Shown: positions 8,968 through 16,906 of the stretch, piece after piece
Layout of the letters: each line of letters opens with the position of its first letter
Numbering within the stretch: position 1 is the first letter of the stretch
DNA from: an uncultured Candidatus Melainabacteria bacterium
GTDB taxonomy: Bacteria > Cyanobacteriota > Vampirovibrionia > Gastranaerophilales > Gastranaerophilaceae
NCBI GenBank assembly: GCA_934692485.1
Contig: CAKUTX010000002.1
Span: 240,108 to 304,107, forward strand
Reading direction: 5' to 3'
DNA length: 64,000 nucleotides
The notes under the pieces: model-generated
Databases searched by the model: none
Told to the model about the DNA's origin: nothing
Seen by the model: the letters and a program-made list of their open reading frames with translations, nothing else
Program-made: the position numbers and the translations under genes

Positions 8968-9847
8968 TTTTGAAATAAAAAAACATACATCTCTTAAAAT
9001 TGGCGGAAAAATTGCAAGATTTTATTCGCCGGCTTCGGTTGAAGAATTTATACAAATAGTTGAAAAAGAGCCAAACGCTTTTGTTGTAGGGAATTTGTCT
9101 AACATATTAGTATCTTCCGATGGATACAATGGAGCAGTAATTTCAACGAAAGGACTTTCTGATATAAAAATAGAGGGTACAAGAGTTGTTGCTGGCGCCG
9201 GTGTAAGAGGTACAAAACTATCAAAACTCGCTTGTGAAAAAGGATTGAGTGGCTTAGAATTTATGATAGCTTTCCCAGGGTCAATCGGCGGAGAAGTTTT
9301 CATGAATGCTGGCGCTCATGGACAAGATGTAGCGTCTGTTTTCAAATCTGCAAAGATTTATTCCAAAAAAGAAGGGCTTATTACCTTAACAAAAGAGCAA
9401 ATGGAATTTTCTTATCGTTCTTCAATATGTCAGCAAAAAGATTATTTTGTGCTTGAGGCGGAGTTTGAATTATTCCCTAAAAATAGTGATGATATTCAAG
9501 CAAAAATGGATGAAAATTTATTATTCAGAAAAGATAAACAGCCTGCTTTGACGTTGCCTAATTGTGGTAGTACTTTTAGAAATCCTGAAGGTAATTCTGC
9601 AGGGAAATTGTTGGATGAAGTGGGCGCTAAAGGGTTGAAGATAGGCGGAATGAAGGTTTGGGAAAATCATGCCAATTTTATAATCAACGATGATAACGCA
9701 ACTTCTTTGGATGCTTTGCATTTAATGTATGAGATGTATAGAAAAGTAAAAGAAAAGTTTAATATAGAATTAAGGCCTGAAGTTAGATATTTGGGCGGAA
9801 ATAATGAAGATGAGGTTGAAATATGCAAAATATTGTATCAAAAGTAG
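8954..9847 (+). CDS. murB: UDP-N-acetylenolpyruvoylglucosamine reductase
   Basis: FAD enzyme that reduces UDP-GlcNAc-enolpyruvate to UDP-MurNAc with NADPH. FAD-binding part: NLSNILVSSDGYNGAVIS and AFPGSIGGEVFMNAGAHG. Catalytic part: FSYRSS, NCGSTFRNPEG (active-site Ser), GLKIGGMKVWENHANFI and the terminal RPEVRYLG with its Glu. I place the start at GTG 8954 because AAAGAGG sits six bases before it; an in-frame ATG at 8933 would add seven residues. It overlaps the end of murC and the start of ddl. Confidence 0.95.
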   Translation: MLQTDFEIKKHTSLKIGGKIARFYSPASVEEFIQIVEKEPNAFVVGNLSNILVSSDGYNGAVISTKGLSDIKIEGTRVVAGAGVRGTKLSKLACEKGLSGLEFMIAFPGSIGGEVFMNAGAHGQDVASVFKSAKIYSKKEGLITLTKEQMEFSYRSSICQQKDYFVLEAEFELFPKNSDDIQAKMDENLLFRKDKQPALTLPNCGSTFRNPEGNSAGKLLDEVGAKGLKIGGMKVWENHANFIINDDNATSLDALHLMYEMYRKVKEKFNIELRPEVRYLGGNNEDEVEICKILYQK

Positions 9848-10773
9848 ATAAAAATGCAAAAATAGCTGTTCTTTGCGGCGGAATGTCGTCAGAAGCAGAA
9901 GTTTCTATGAGGTCTGGAAAAGGTTGCTATGACGCACTTCAAAGATTAGGATATAAAAATTCGGAAATTGTTGTTGTGGACAATGAAATTGCAAATAAGT
10001 TAAAAAAAGGCAATTATGATTATGCATTCAACGCGCTTCATGGTAAATACGGAGAGGATGGCTGCATTCAAGGAATTTTGGAAATTTTGCAAATCCCTTA
10101 TACAGGTTGTGGTGTAATGTCTAGTTCTCTTTGTATGAATAAAGAATACACAAAAAGAATTTTGTCTACTTGTAAAGAAATTCCACTTATAAAGTCTGTT
10201 TTTATTAAAAAGGGCGAAGATGTTGTGGAAAAAACAAAAGATTTGAAATATCCGTTAATAACAAAACCAGTTTGCGAAGGTTCAAGTTTTGGGATGACAA
10301 AAGTTAATACCCCAGAAGAACTTGAAAAAGCTTATAAAGAAGCAATAAAGTATAACGATGATGTTTTGATTGAAGAATATTTGGTAGGAAAAGCTGCTAC
10401 TGTTGGGGTTTTGGGTGATGGTGATGACAGAATTGTTACAGAAATTCTAGAGATGCGACCAAAACATGAATGGTATGACTATGAATGCAAGTATACAAAG
10501 GGTATGACCGAGTTTGTTCTGCCTGCAGAACTGTCAGACGATATGACAAAGAGAGTGAAAGAAATTGCATTAAAAGCGTTTGAAACAGCTGGTTGCTCTG
10601 GAGTTTCAAGAGTTGATTTTCATATTGTGGATGATATTCCGTATGTGCTTGAAATTAATACAAGTCCAGGCATGACAGAAACAAGTGATTTGCCTGCACA
10701 GTCTGCTGTTATGGGTATTGATTATGACAACTTGGTACAAATTATTTTAAACAGTGTAGGTTTGAATAAATAG
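9823..10773 (+). CDS. ddl: D-alanine--D-alanine ligase
   Basis: ATP-grasp ligase making the D-Ala-D-Ala end of peptidoglycan precursors. 316 aa, typical of the DdlB type. Motifs: VLCGGMSSEAEVSMRSG near residue 17, FNALHGKYGEDG, the GVMSSSLCMNKEYTK loop, KPVCEGSSFGM, and the magnesium-binding CSGVSRVDF and LEINTSPGMTETS. It overlaps murB by 25 bases, with GAGG before the ATG, and is followed at once by the ftsQ-like gene. Confidence 0.96.
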   Translation: MQNIVSKVDKNAKIAVLCGGMSSEAEVSMRSGKGCYDALQRLGYKNSEIVVVDNEIANKLKKGNYDYAFNALHGKYGEDGCIQGILEILQIPYTGCGVMSSSLCMNKEYTKRILSTCKEIPLIKSVFIKKGEDVVEKTKDLKYPLITKPVCEGSSFGMTKVNTPEELEKAYKEAIKYNDDVLIEEYLVGKAATVGVLGDGDDRIVTEILEMRPKHEWYDYECKYTKGMTEFVLPAELSDDMTKRVKEIALKAFETAGCSGVSRVDFHIVDDIPYVLEINTSPGMTETSDLPAQSAVMGIDYDNLVQIILNSVGLNK

Positions 10774-11700
10774 ATGGAAGAATTTAATCAGAACGATAAT
10801 ATAAATAATGATTTTCAGGGAGAATTTACTCAATCTGTTGAATACTCTGAAGTTGTTGATGTTGCAGGTGTCGAGGATGGAAAACATCTTGTAAAAAAGA
10901 AACGCAGAGAACGTCTTATTCGAAAAGGAAGAATGAAGCAAGAGCGTTTTAGAGCATTTATGCGATTTTTTCTATCTTTATTTTTGCTATTTGGTTTATT
11001 TTATTCTTTAAAATGTTCAGGATGGTATATGCCAAAAGATGCTTTCAACCGTGTTGGAGGGAATTCTGTTGAAATTATTAATAACAACATAGTACAATCT
11101 CACAAAATATTGGTGTTGTTAAAAAATAGTAGTGTCCCAAATGTTCCGATTTATATGGCAAAAACTTCTTCTATAAAAAAAGAGTTAATGAAACTTACAC
11201 CGATTGAAGATGTTTATATAAGACGTTATGCTTTTCCAGCTAGAATTCAGATAATTTTGAAAGAAAGAGTTCCAGCAATAACCGTTGCTCCTGACGAGAA
11301 AGTTCAGCCGGTTGCGTTTTTCACTACTGATGGAAAACTTATCGGGCGAGAATTTATGCCGTTAAATTCAAAGTATAAAACAATAAAAGTTTTGTCTTAC
11401 GGGAATAAAGGTGATGATTATCACAAATGGGATTTGAACAAAATCCATGAAATAGAAAAAATTAAAAATTATGTAGAAATGTATTCAAAAGAACCTGTGG
11501 AATATATCGATTTGAGAAATCCAAACGATGTTTACGTGAAAATTAAGACAGTGAACATAAGATTGGGTCGACTGGATGATAGTGTGTTCAAGCGAATAGA
11601 ACGCATTCCATCTATTTTGCCGCAAGTCAAGTTGGTTGATTCTAAGGTCAAATATTTAGATTTGAGTTGGGAAAAAGTAAATTATTTAAAATTGCAATAG
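10774..11700 (+). CDS. ftsQ: FtsQ/DivIB-like cell division protein
   Basis: A 308-aa single-pass membrane protein. The first 60 residues are cytoplasmic and become very basic (KKKRRERLIRKGRMKQERF). One membrane helix (FFLSLFLLFGLFYSLKC) spans about 65-82, followed by an extracytoplasmic region with a POTRA-like start (SSIKKELMKLTPIEDVYIRR, FPARIQIILKERVPAI). FtsQ links FtsA/FtsZ to the septal synthases. Sequence similarity is weak, but topology and place straight after ddl, with no gap, support the call. Confidence 0.8.
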   Translation: MEEFNQNDNINNDFQGEFTQSVEYSEVVDVAGVEDGKHLVKKKRRERLIRKGRMKQERFRAFMRFFLSLFLLFGLFYSLKCSGWYMPKDAFNRVGGNSVEIINNNIVQSHKILVLLKNSSVPNVPIYMAKTSSIKKELMKLTPIEDVYIRRYAFPARIQIILKERVPAITVAPDEKVQPVAFFTTDGKLIGREFMPLNSKYKTIKVLSYGNKGDDYHKWDLNKIHEIEKIKNYVEMYSKEPVEYIDLRNPNDVYVKIKTVNIRLGRLDDSVFKRIERIPSILPQVKLVDSKVKYLDLSWEKVNYLKLQ

Positions 11701-11725
11701 TAATTTTACAAAAACGAGGTGAAAA

Positions 11726-13129
11726 ATGAAAATATCAATTGCTCAAATAAGGTTAAAAACAGCAGATTTTAAATTTAACTTTGATAATATAGTAAAAAAC
11801 ATAAAATCTGACTGCGATTTGATAGTGTTTCCTCAAGTTGACATTGAGGATTTGGGTGGAAAAGACTTAGTTCTTGATGAAGACTGTATGTCGGCTCAAG
11901 CAGAGTTATACAGAGAAATTGCCAATAAGAATTATAAACAAAACATAATTCTCGGCGATATTTTGATTAGAAACGGAGAGGTTGAAGTATCTGATTACGG
12001 AGTGTTTGATATTTGCGGAAAAAAAGTTTTTGTATCAGATACGTTTATGGAAGATGTTGATTGTGATTTGTATATTTTGGCAAAAAACAGATATTATGCG
12101 ATGAACACATACAAAGAGTTTATAGATGATATAAATACGCATTGTGATTTTATTTATGTAAACGCTCTTGGAATAGCAGACGAAAATGTATTTGCAGGTG
12201 GAAGTTTTGCGAAAAATGCGAACAATGAACTTGTAATGCAAATGCCGTTGTGTAAAGAGGATGTTGATACTGTTGATTTTGCCAGAGTTGTCGGTTTTTA
12301 TGACGAAGAAATTGAATCACAAGTTTTGGATGTAACAACATTCGCATTGAAAGAATATTGCGAAAATACAGGGTTAAAAAAGGTTGTATTAGGCTTATCG
12401 GGCGGTATTGACAGCGCATTAACGGCTGCTCTTGCGGTTAAGGCAATTGGGGCTGAAAATGTGCTTGGGGTATTAATGCCGAGTATGTTTTCATCAGAAG
12501 GGAGCGTTGTCGACAGTTTGAAGTTGGCAGAAAATCTAGGTATAAATACGGTAAAGGAACCGATTACACCATTGTTTGACGCTTTTATGAGTGGCAGAGA
12601 AAGATTACACGATTTGGCAGAAGAAAACCTTCAGGCCAGATTGAGAGCGTTAATTCTAATGTTTTATTCAAACAGAGAAAATCGCTTGTTGTTGTCAACA
12701 GGTAACAAATCAGAAAGTGCAATGGGATTTGGAACATTGTATGGGGATTTAGCTGGTGGATTTAATATGATTTGTGATTTGACAAAGACTAATGTTTATA
12801 GATTGTCAAATTATATAAATAGAGAAAAGGAAATTATTCCGCAAGAAATTATTGATAAAGCTCCGTCGGCAGAGCTTCATCCAAACCAAAAAGATCAGGA
12901 TAGATTGCCTGAATATGCTGTGTTGGATGACGTAATTGAAATGTACGTTGAAGAAAACAAACCATTAAAAGAAATATACGCAAAATATGATAAAGCAATT
13001 GTTGACGAGGTTGTGAAAAAGATATATAGAATGCAGTTTAAGCGTCATCAAGGATGTTTGGGAGTCAGATTAACTGAACGTTCTTTCTGTAATGGTGTAA
13101 ACCTGCCTGTTGTTCAACGGTATTATTAA
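11726..13129 (+). CDS. nadE: NAD synthetase with a degenerate N-terminal amidase domain
   Basis: Makes NAD from deamido-NAD. The C-terminal synthetase domain is intact: LGLSGGIDSALTAAL (ATP PP-loop) near residue 225, LLSTGNKSE, GDLAGGFNMI and APSAELHPNQKDQD. The N-terminal nitrilase-like glutaminase domain is short and lacks the expected Glu-Lys-Cys triad: FPQ where FPE is usual, SDYGVFD without the preceding Lys, and VFVSDTF where the nucleophile Cys belongs. The 467 aa compare with about 540 for glutamine-dependent forms. It probably uses free ammonia. GAGGTG precedes the start; a terminator follows. Confidence 0.93.
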   Translation: MKISIAQIRLKTADFKFNFDNIVKNIKSDCDLIVFPQVDIEDLGGKDLVLDEDCMSAQAELYREIANKNYKQNIILGDILIRNGEVEVSDYGVFDICGKKVFVSDTFMEDVDCDLYILAKNRYYAMNTYKEFIDDINTHCDFIYVNALGIADENVFAGGSFAKNANNELVMQMPLCKEDVDTVDFARVVGFYDEEIESQVLDVTTFALKEYCENTGLKKVVLGLSGGIDSALTAALAVKAIGAENVLGVLMPSMFSSEGSVVDSLKLAENLGINTVKEPITPLFDAFMSGRERLHDLAEENLQARLRALILMFYSNRENRLLLSTGNKSESAMGFGTLYGDLAGGFNMICDLTKTNVYRLSNYINREKEIIPQEIIDKAPSAELHPNQKDQDRLPEYAVLDDVIEMYVEENKPLKEIYAKYDKAIVDEVVKKIYRMQFKRHQGCLGVRLTERSFCNGVNLPVVQRYY

Positions 13130-13136
13130 AATTTAT

Positions 13137-13166
13137 AAATGGCTTCTGTGTTAACGGAAGCCATTT
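13137..13166 (+). terminator. Rho-independent terminator after nadE
   Basis: Perfect ten-base stem (AAATGGCTTC / GAAGCCATTT) with a ten-base loop, just after the nadE stop, followed by an AT-rich stretch with scattered T rather than a clean T run. Confidence 0.7.
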
Positions 13167-13202
13167 GTAATATAATATTTTATTCTTGATGAAAAGACTC
13201 AC

Positions 13203-13231
13203 TTGAAAACAGATAAAAAATATGTTAAACT
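13203..13231 (+). promoter_or_regulatory. Probable promoter of the phase-variable prepilin
   Basis: TTGAAA (13203-13208), a 17-base spacer, then TAAACT (13226-13231), 40 bases before the prepilin start. An AAAGGAAG ribosome site follows at about 13258. The gene therefore has its own working start signals although the reading frame is closed. Confidence 0.45.
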
Positions 13232-13271
13232 GAGAATGTATATATTAAAGCAATTTGAAAGGAAGAATGAG

Positions 13272-14584
13272 ATGAAACAAGATTTGAGAAGAGCTCTCGG
13301 GGGGGGGGCAATCGCGTAACTCCCGTCAATAGTGGATTTGAGGGTGCTACGCACGTAGCCAACGTTGCCGAAACTAGTTCCCTCGCCCCTGACTGGGAGA
13401 GCAAGCCGAGCAGAGGCACGAGCGGAGCGAGAGGTGAGCAAGAATCAGCGGAAACGTCCAGTTTTCGATGTGATTGCGAACGGTGCCGTTTAACGCGAGG
13501 CGCAGTTGATATTTTTAAAACAAAAGCCGCTTTCACCCTCGCCGAAGTTTTAATCACCCTTGGTATAATCGGTGTTGTTGCAGCATTAACAATGCCTGCA
13601 TTAATCACTAATATCCAAGACCGAATTCAACAAAAACGAATTGAAAATATCAACCAAAAACTAAGTAAAGTCACAGATAAAATGGCTGTACAGAGCGGTT
13701 TGACGGGTTACGGCACGACAATGGCTTTTGTCCAAGAGATGTCAAAACACATGAAAATCGCTAAAATTTGTGATAACGAACACTTAGCTGAATGTTGGCC
13801 GACCCAAGAAGTTACGCTTAACGACGAAGGTAAAACTTGGGAAATCGCAAAAACAAAGAATGCAAAGACTCTAAAAATCTCAAACAATGCTGAAGATTGG
13901 GCAGATACCGTCGGAATTGTTACAGGTGATGGTACAGGCATGATTTTGAGCTACAACAAAAAATGTGAATTTAACGTGGACGATGTCGGTTTAAAATTTG
14001 ATAATAGCACCGGCAAATCCAACTCATTAGGGTGTTTATCAGGAGTTTTTGATTGGAACGGAAGCTCAAAGCCAAATAAATTAAAAAAAGACGTTACAAC
14101 CCTCGGTATGGCAACAGGCTTAGGAACAGAATGCGCATTTGAAGTTGGTGGAAAATGCTTCACAGCACCATTTACTCCGACATCATTAACATATGCTCAA
14201 TGCGAAGCCGAGAAAGATAAATTAGGAATAAAAAGTTGTTGTTCTGATAATGAGTGTGGTGGTACGGATTACTGGGCTGGTGCAGTGAAACAATGTGGCG
14301 GAGTAAGTAAAATGCCAACCATGGCAGATTTAGCAAAACTAGCAACAGAGTTGTACAAAGAACATCCAAGCGTAGGAGCTAAACGAAATGCAGGTGGTCT
14401 AACCCTAGACACCTCAAAAGCATCTTCAATGGGCTTCACAGGAACGTCTTTCACCGTTTGGTCGGGAGAGGAGACCAATAGAGTCACCGCGTACACCCGC
14501 GACTTCTACTCGTCGAGCACGTTCTGGGGCCACGCCAACCACGACTGGAACAACAACGTTCAGGCTGTGTGCTTAGGTGATTGA
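13272..14584 (+). CDS. Phase-variable prepilin-like protein, OFF by one G, with a DGR-like variable C terminus
   Basis: From the ATG (good ribosome site upstream) the frame reads MKQDLRRAL, then 10 G, then AIA and stop. With one more G (11) it runs without a stop into the long frame ending at 14584, giving about 437 aa. That protein has an 87-residue leader, rich in charged residues with a CDCERC motif, then the type IV prepilin N-methylation segment FTLAEVLITLGIIGVVAAL (Phe+1, Glu+5), then a globular domain with several Cys. The last 45 residues (VWSGEE...VQAVCLGD) resemble the lectin-like end of diversity-generating retroelement targets. Probably a surface minor pilin or pseudopilin. I infer slipped-strand switching; a plain frameshift cannot be excluded. 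Confidence 0.75.
13299..13308 (+). repeat. Poly-G tract (10 G) at the start of a prepilin gene
   Basis: Ten G directly after codon 9. At this length the frame closes seven codons on; 11 or 8 G would join the start to the pilin body. The same tract with the same flanks (CTC before, CAATCGCGTAA after) is at 18292-18301. Confidence 0.95.
13309..13506 (+). repeat. GC-rich leader module between poly-G tract and pilin body (copy 1)
   Basis: About 200 bases much richer in G+C than the surroundings. It shares two blocks with the second prepilin locus: CAATCGCGTAA right after the G tract, and about 100 bases from 13402 to 13505 that match 18336-18440 closely (CAAGCCGAGC at the start, AACGCGAGGCGCAGT at the end). 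A further CCCTCGCCCCT-GGGAGAG block is present in both but in a different order. It is open in the frame that the 11-G state would use. Confidence 0.8.
14483..14557 (+). other. Candidate DGR variable region at the 3' end of the pilin gene
   Basis: All 25 consecutive codons from 14483 to 14557 end in G or C, and 19 of them are NNC, in a gene whose other codons mostly end in A or T. Diversity-generating retroelements replace adenines of AAC-type codons in a template with random bases, leaving just this NNC pattern near the 3' end of a lectin-fold gene. Three intact AAC codons remain at its end. No template repeat or reverse transcriptase is in the window, so this is an inference. Confidence 0.5.
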
Positions 14585-14625
14585 TGTTCTTTGCGAACGG
14601 CACTTTTACGGAAATAATATCAGAC

Positions 14626-14656
14626 GGGGCGGAATTGAAAAATTCCGCCCCTGTTT
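14626..14656 (+). terminator. Terminator after the phase-variable prepilin
   Basis: Eleven-base GC-rich stem (GGGGCGGAATT / AATTCCGCCCC) with a GAAA tetraloop, then TGTTTG. It lies 42 bases after the stop and 16 bases before the convergent gene end at 14672. Confidence 0.8.
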
Positions 14657-14671
14657 GTAATGCTTTTAAGT

Positions 14672-16636
14672 TTATTTTCCTATAAAGCCAGCCATTGTCG
14701 GTTTATTAGATAATGCAACCGTTGATTGAGCTGTTGGCTGAGGCAAAGATTGGTTTTTGGCTTTATTAGCTTCTTGTTCTTTTGCAACCGCTTTTTTCGT
14801 CATGTTTTCGCAGTATCTAGCAAGCCACATCATAAATGCAGGTACTAATACCAATGTTGATACAAAGCCAAACAAACTATTGAATGTTTTTGCTCTATTG
14901 ATAAATTTATTGTCTTTTGATGCGAATATTGTATAAATCTTTTCAAGAGCTTCTGTACCTTTAGCTTTTTTGAATGCTTCGTGGATTTCTTCAAGAGTTG
15001 CTTCTTTTAACGATTTATTTCCAAATTTGCTCATGATTTCTTCTGCTTGGGTTTTAACTTCTTTGTCCATACCCAAAACTTTTTTCACATTTCCGCCGTT
15101 TTCTTCCAAGAATTTGAAAAATCCGTTAATGCCTTCTTTGTAGTCCTCAATATTACTGTATTTTGATACTATTTGTTCGCTCGTCAATACATCAATACCA
15201 GCACCTGCTGTAAAGTAGTTTTTAACTTTGTGGAGCACGCTCTTGTTATGGTCTTCTGGTTTTACGTTAAGAGCCAAGCCCGAAATTTTTGCAAAAGCGT
15301 CTGAGAAGCCTCTAGCCATTGCTTTTGCGGCAAATAAAATTGCTGTAAAGCTTGAAAGGTCACGAACGACGATTTCTTTTCGCTCTTTATCGCTTTTTGC
15401 GTCTATAAATCTAGGTGGAAAACAAAATCCGAATAACAACGTCAACATTGCCGGAACAGGCATTGATGCACCATTAAATTCGAAATTTTTAAACAATTTA
15501 CTAACAAAATTGTCTTTTGTCGCTGCTTTACCGAGAGAAGAAGTCAAACCTCCAGTAAATGCTACATTTTTGTCTTTAGCATTTTCTTTGTTATTAGCAG
15601 TTTTGGCTGATTTGTTTTCACTTTCATCTACAAGTCCAGCAAGTCCCGGGTCTTGTTTCAAGCCCATATTGTAAAGCTTTGGAATAAGTGCGTAGAAGCC
15701 GACTACAGCACTCCACATGCCGAAGTTTGAAATGACTCGGGTTCCAATTCTGTGGGTATTAAATTCTTTTATATATTTGCTTAAATCGCCACTTTGCGCA
15801 AGATTTTCAGCTGTTTTGCCAGTTTGCTTGCCAATAAACCTGTTGGTTTTGTCAAGCGCATCTTTAGAGTAATCGCCTAAACTTTGGATTAAACGTCTAA
15901 TGTTAGAGTGGATTGTTTTATCTTTGTCGCCAAATTTAAGCAAAGCGCCAAGCTCATCGCTAGAAGGATCAGCATACTGTTTTCTTATTTTCATGTATTT
16001 TTCTGTCAATTCGCCGATGATTTTTTTAGCGCCTTTTTTGTCTTTGTTTGCACGTTTCGTTTCTGCTTCCACAAGTTTGTCTGCAAATTCTTGGGCAGTT
16101 TGCTTAACGTCAAAATTTCTGTCTGTAGAATTGTTGAACGCATTTTCAAATATTTGCGCGTAGTAACCTCTTTTGAATTCTACCGGATTTGCAAGCTGTG
16201 TAGGGTTTTGTGAAGCGTACTCTGCAAAATTTTGTCCCAAAAGCTGAATATGATTTGTGTGAACATTGTTTGCTGTTCCAGATGTTTTCTTGATAACAGA
16301 AAGAATTCCAAGCGGAATTAAGAACGCACTCGGACCACTCAAAATTTCACGAATACCTTCTCGTCTCGCAAATTCCCAGTTTAAAGGACCTGTTTTTTTG
16401 CCATTTTCATCTGTTTTTCTGTTACGGTTTAGTCCTTCATAAATTCTAGGTGCAACCATGCCAATTCCGTCTTGAGCAATAAATGATGCCGCAAAACCAC
16501 CTTTGTCAATTGCGTCCATGACAGTTACTACAGGGTTAAAACTCCCTGTGAAAGATTGTTGATTGTTATTTTTCTGCTCATTGAATTTATTATGCTGATT
16601 GGCACTAATTGCTGTATTTATTGCTTTTATCGACAT
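14672..16636 (-). CDS. Large multi-pass membrane protein of unknown function with N-terminal FTG motif
   Basis: A 654-aa protein I do not recognise. The first 30 residues are polar and Asn/Gln-rich and lead to QSFTGSFNP, the short motif seen near the start of many proteins in this window. Hydrophobic segments lie near residues 105-120, 305-330 (GMWSAVVGFYALIPKLY), 395-410 (PAMLTLLFGFCFPP), 430-450 and 595-620 (STLVLVPAFMMWL). A central PPRFIDAKSDKERKE...RDL stretch resembles RP...DK...REL cores in the proteins at 53996 and 54555. A second FTG (NVAFTGGLTSS) occurs near 365. The start has AGGG just upstream. Confidence 0.75.
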   Translation of the reverse strand: MSIKAINTAISANQHNKFNEQKNNNQQSFTGSFNPVVTVMDAIDKGGFAASFIAQDGIGMVAPRIYEGLNRNRKTDENGKKTGPLNWEFARREGIREILSGPSAFLIPLGILSVIKKTSGTANNVHTNHIQLLGQNFAEYASQNPTQLANPVEFKRGYYAQIFENAFNNSTDRNFDVKQTAQEFADKLVEAETKRANKDKKGAKKIIGELTEKYMKIRKQYADPSSDELGALLKFGDKDKTIHSNIRRLIQSLGDYSKDALDKTNRFIGKQTGKTAENLAQSGDLSKYIKEFNTHRIGTRVISNFGMWSAVVGFYALIPKLYNMGLKQDPGLAGLVDESENKSAKTANNKENAKDKNVAFTGGLTSSLGKAATKDNFVSKLFKNFEFNGASMPVPAMLTLLFGFCFPPRFIDAKSDKERKEIVVRDLSSFTAILFAAKAMARGFSDAFAKISGLALNVKPEDHNKSVLHKVKNYFTAGAGIDVLTSEQIVSKYSNIEDYKEGINGFFKFLEENGGNVKKVLGMDKEVKTQAEEIMSKFGNKSLKEATLEEIHEAFKKAKGTEALEKIYTIFASKDNKFINRAKTFNSLFGFVSTLVLVPAFMMWLARYCENMTKKAVAKEQEANKAKNQSLPQPTAQSTVALSNKPTMAGFIGK

Positions 16637-16871
16637 GTCCCTACTTTAAATATTCATAACTACACACATATTTATAAAACTTATAAATCACACTTATTGC
16701 TATTTTTCTGCAAAATTTTAAGAAAAATTAAGGTTATAAATGTATTAAGTGTAATTATTATACTTAATATCAAGATTTTTTGCAAGTTATTTACTACAAT
16801 TATAACAATAAATTTACAAAATTCGTAATATATTCTATTTATAAATAAAAAACCAAAGGTTATGGTGGAAA

Positions 16872-16900
16872 TTGACACCGATTTTTATCTGATATAAGCT
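16872..16900 (+). promoter_or_regulatory. Promoter of trmFO, placed for a leaderless transcript
   Basis: TTGACA at 16872-16877, 17-base spacer, TAAGCT at 16895-16900, then six bases to the ATG at 16907. Transcription would begin at about the start codon; no ribosome site is visible. An alternative -10 (TATAAG, 16893-16898) has a 15-base spacer. Confidence 0.5.
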
Positions 16901-16906
16901 TATATT

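Noticed and set aside
13199..13608. Minus-strand open frames opposite the prepilin leader
   Set aside because: A by-product of the GC-rich leader, with no start signals; the plus frame continues into a recognisable prepilin.
15228..16213. Plus-strand open frames inside the 654-aa membrane protein gene
   Set aside because: Hydrophobic shadow frames without ribosome sites; the minus frame is continuous over 1.9 kb.
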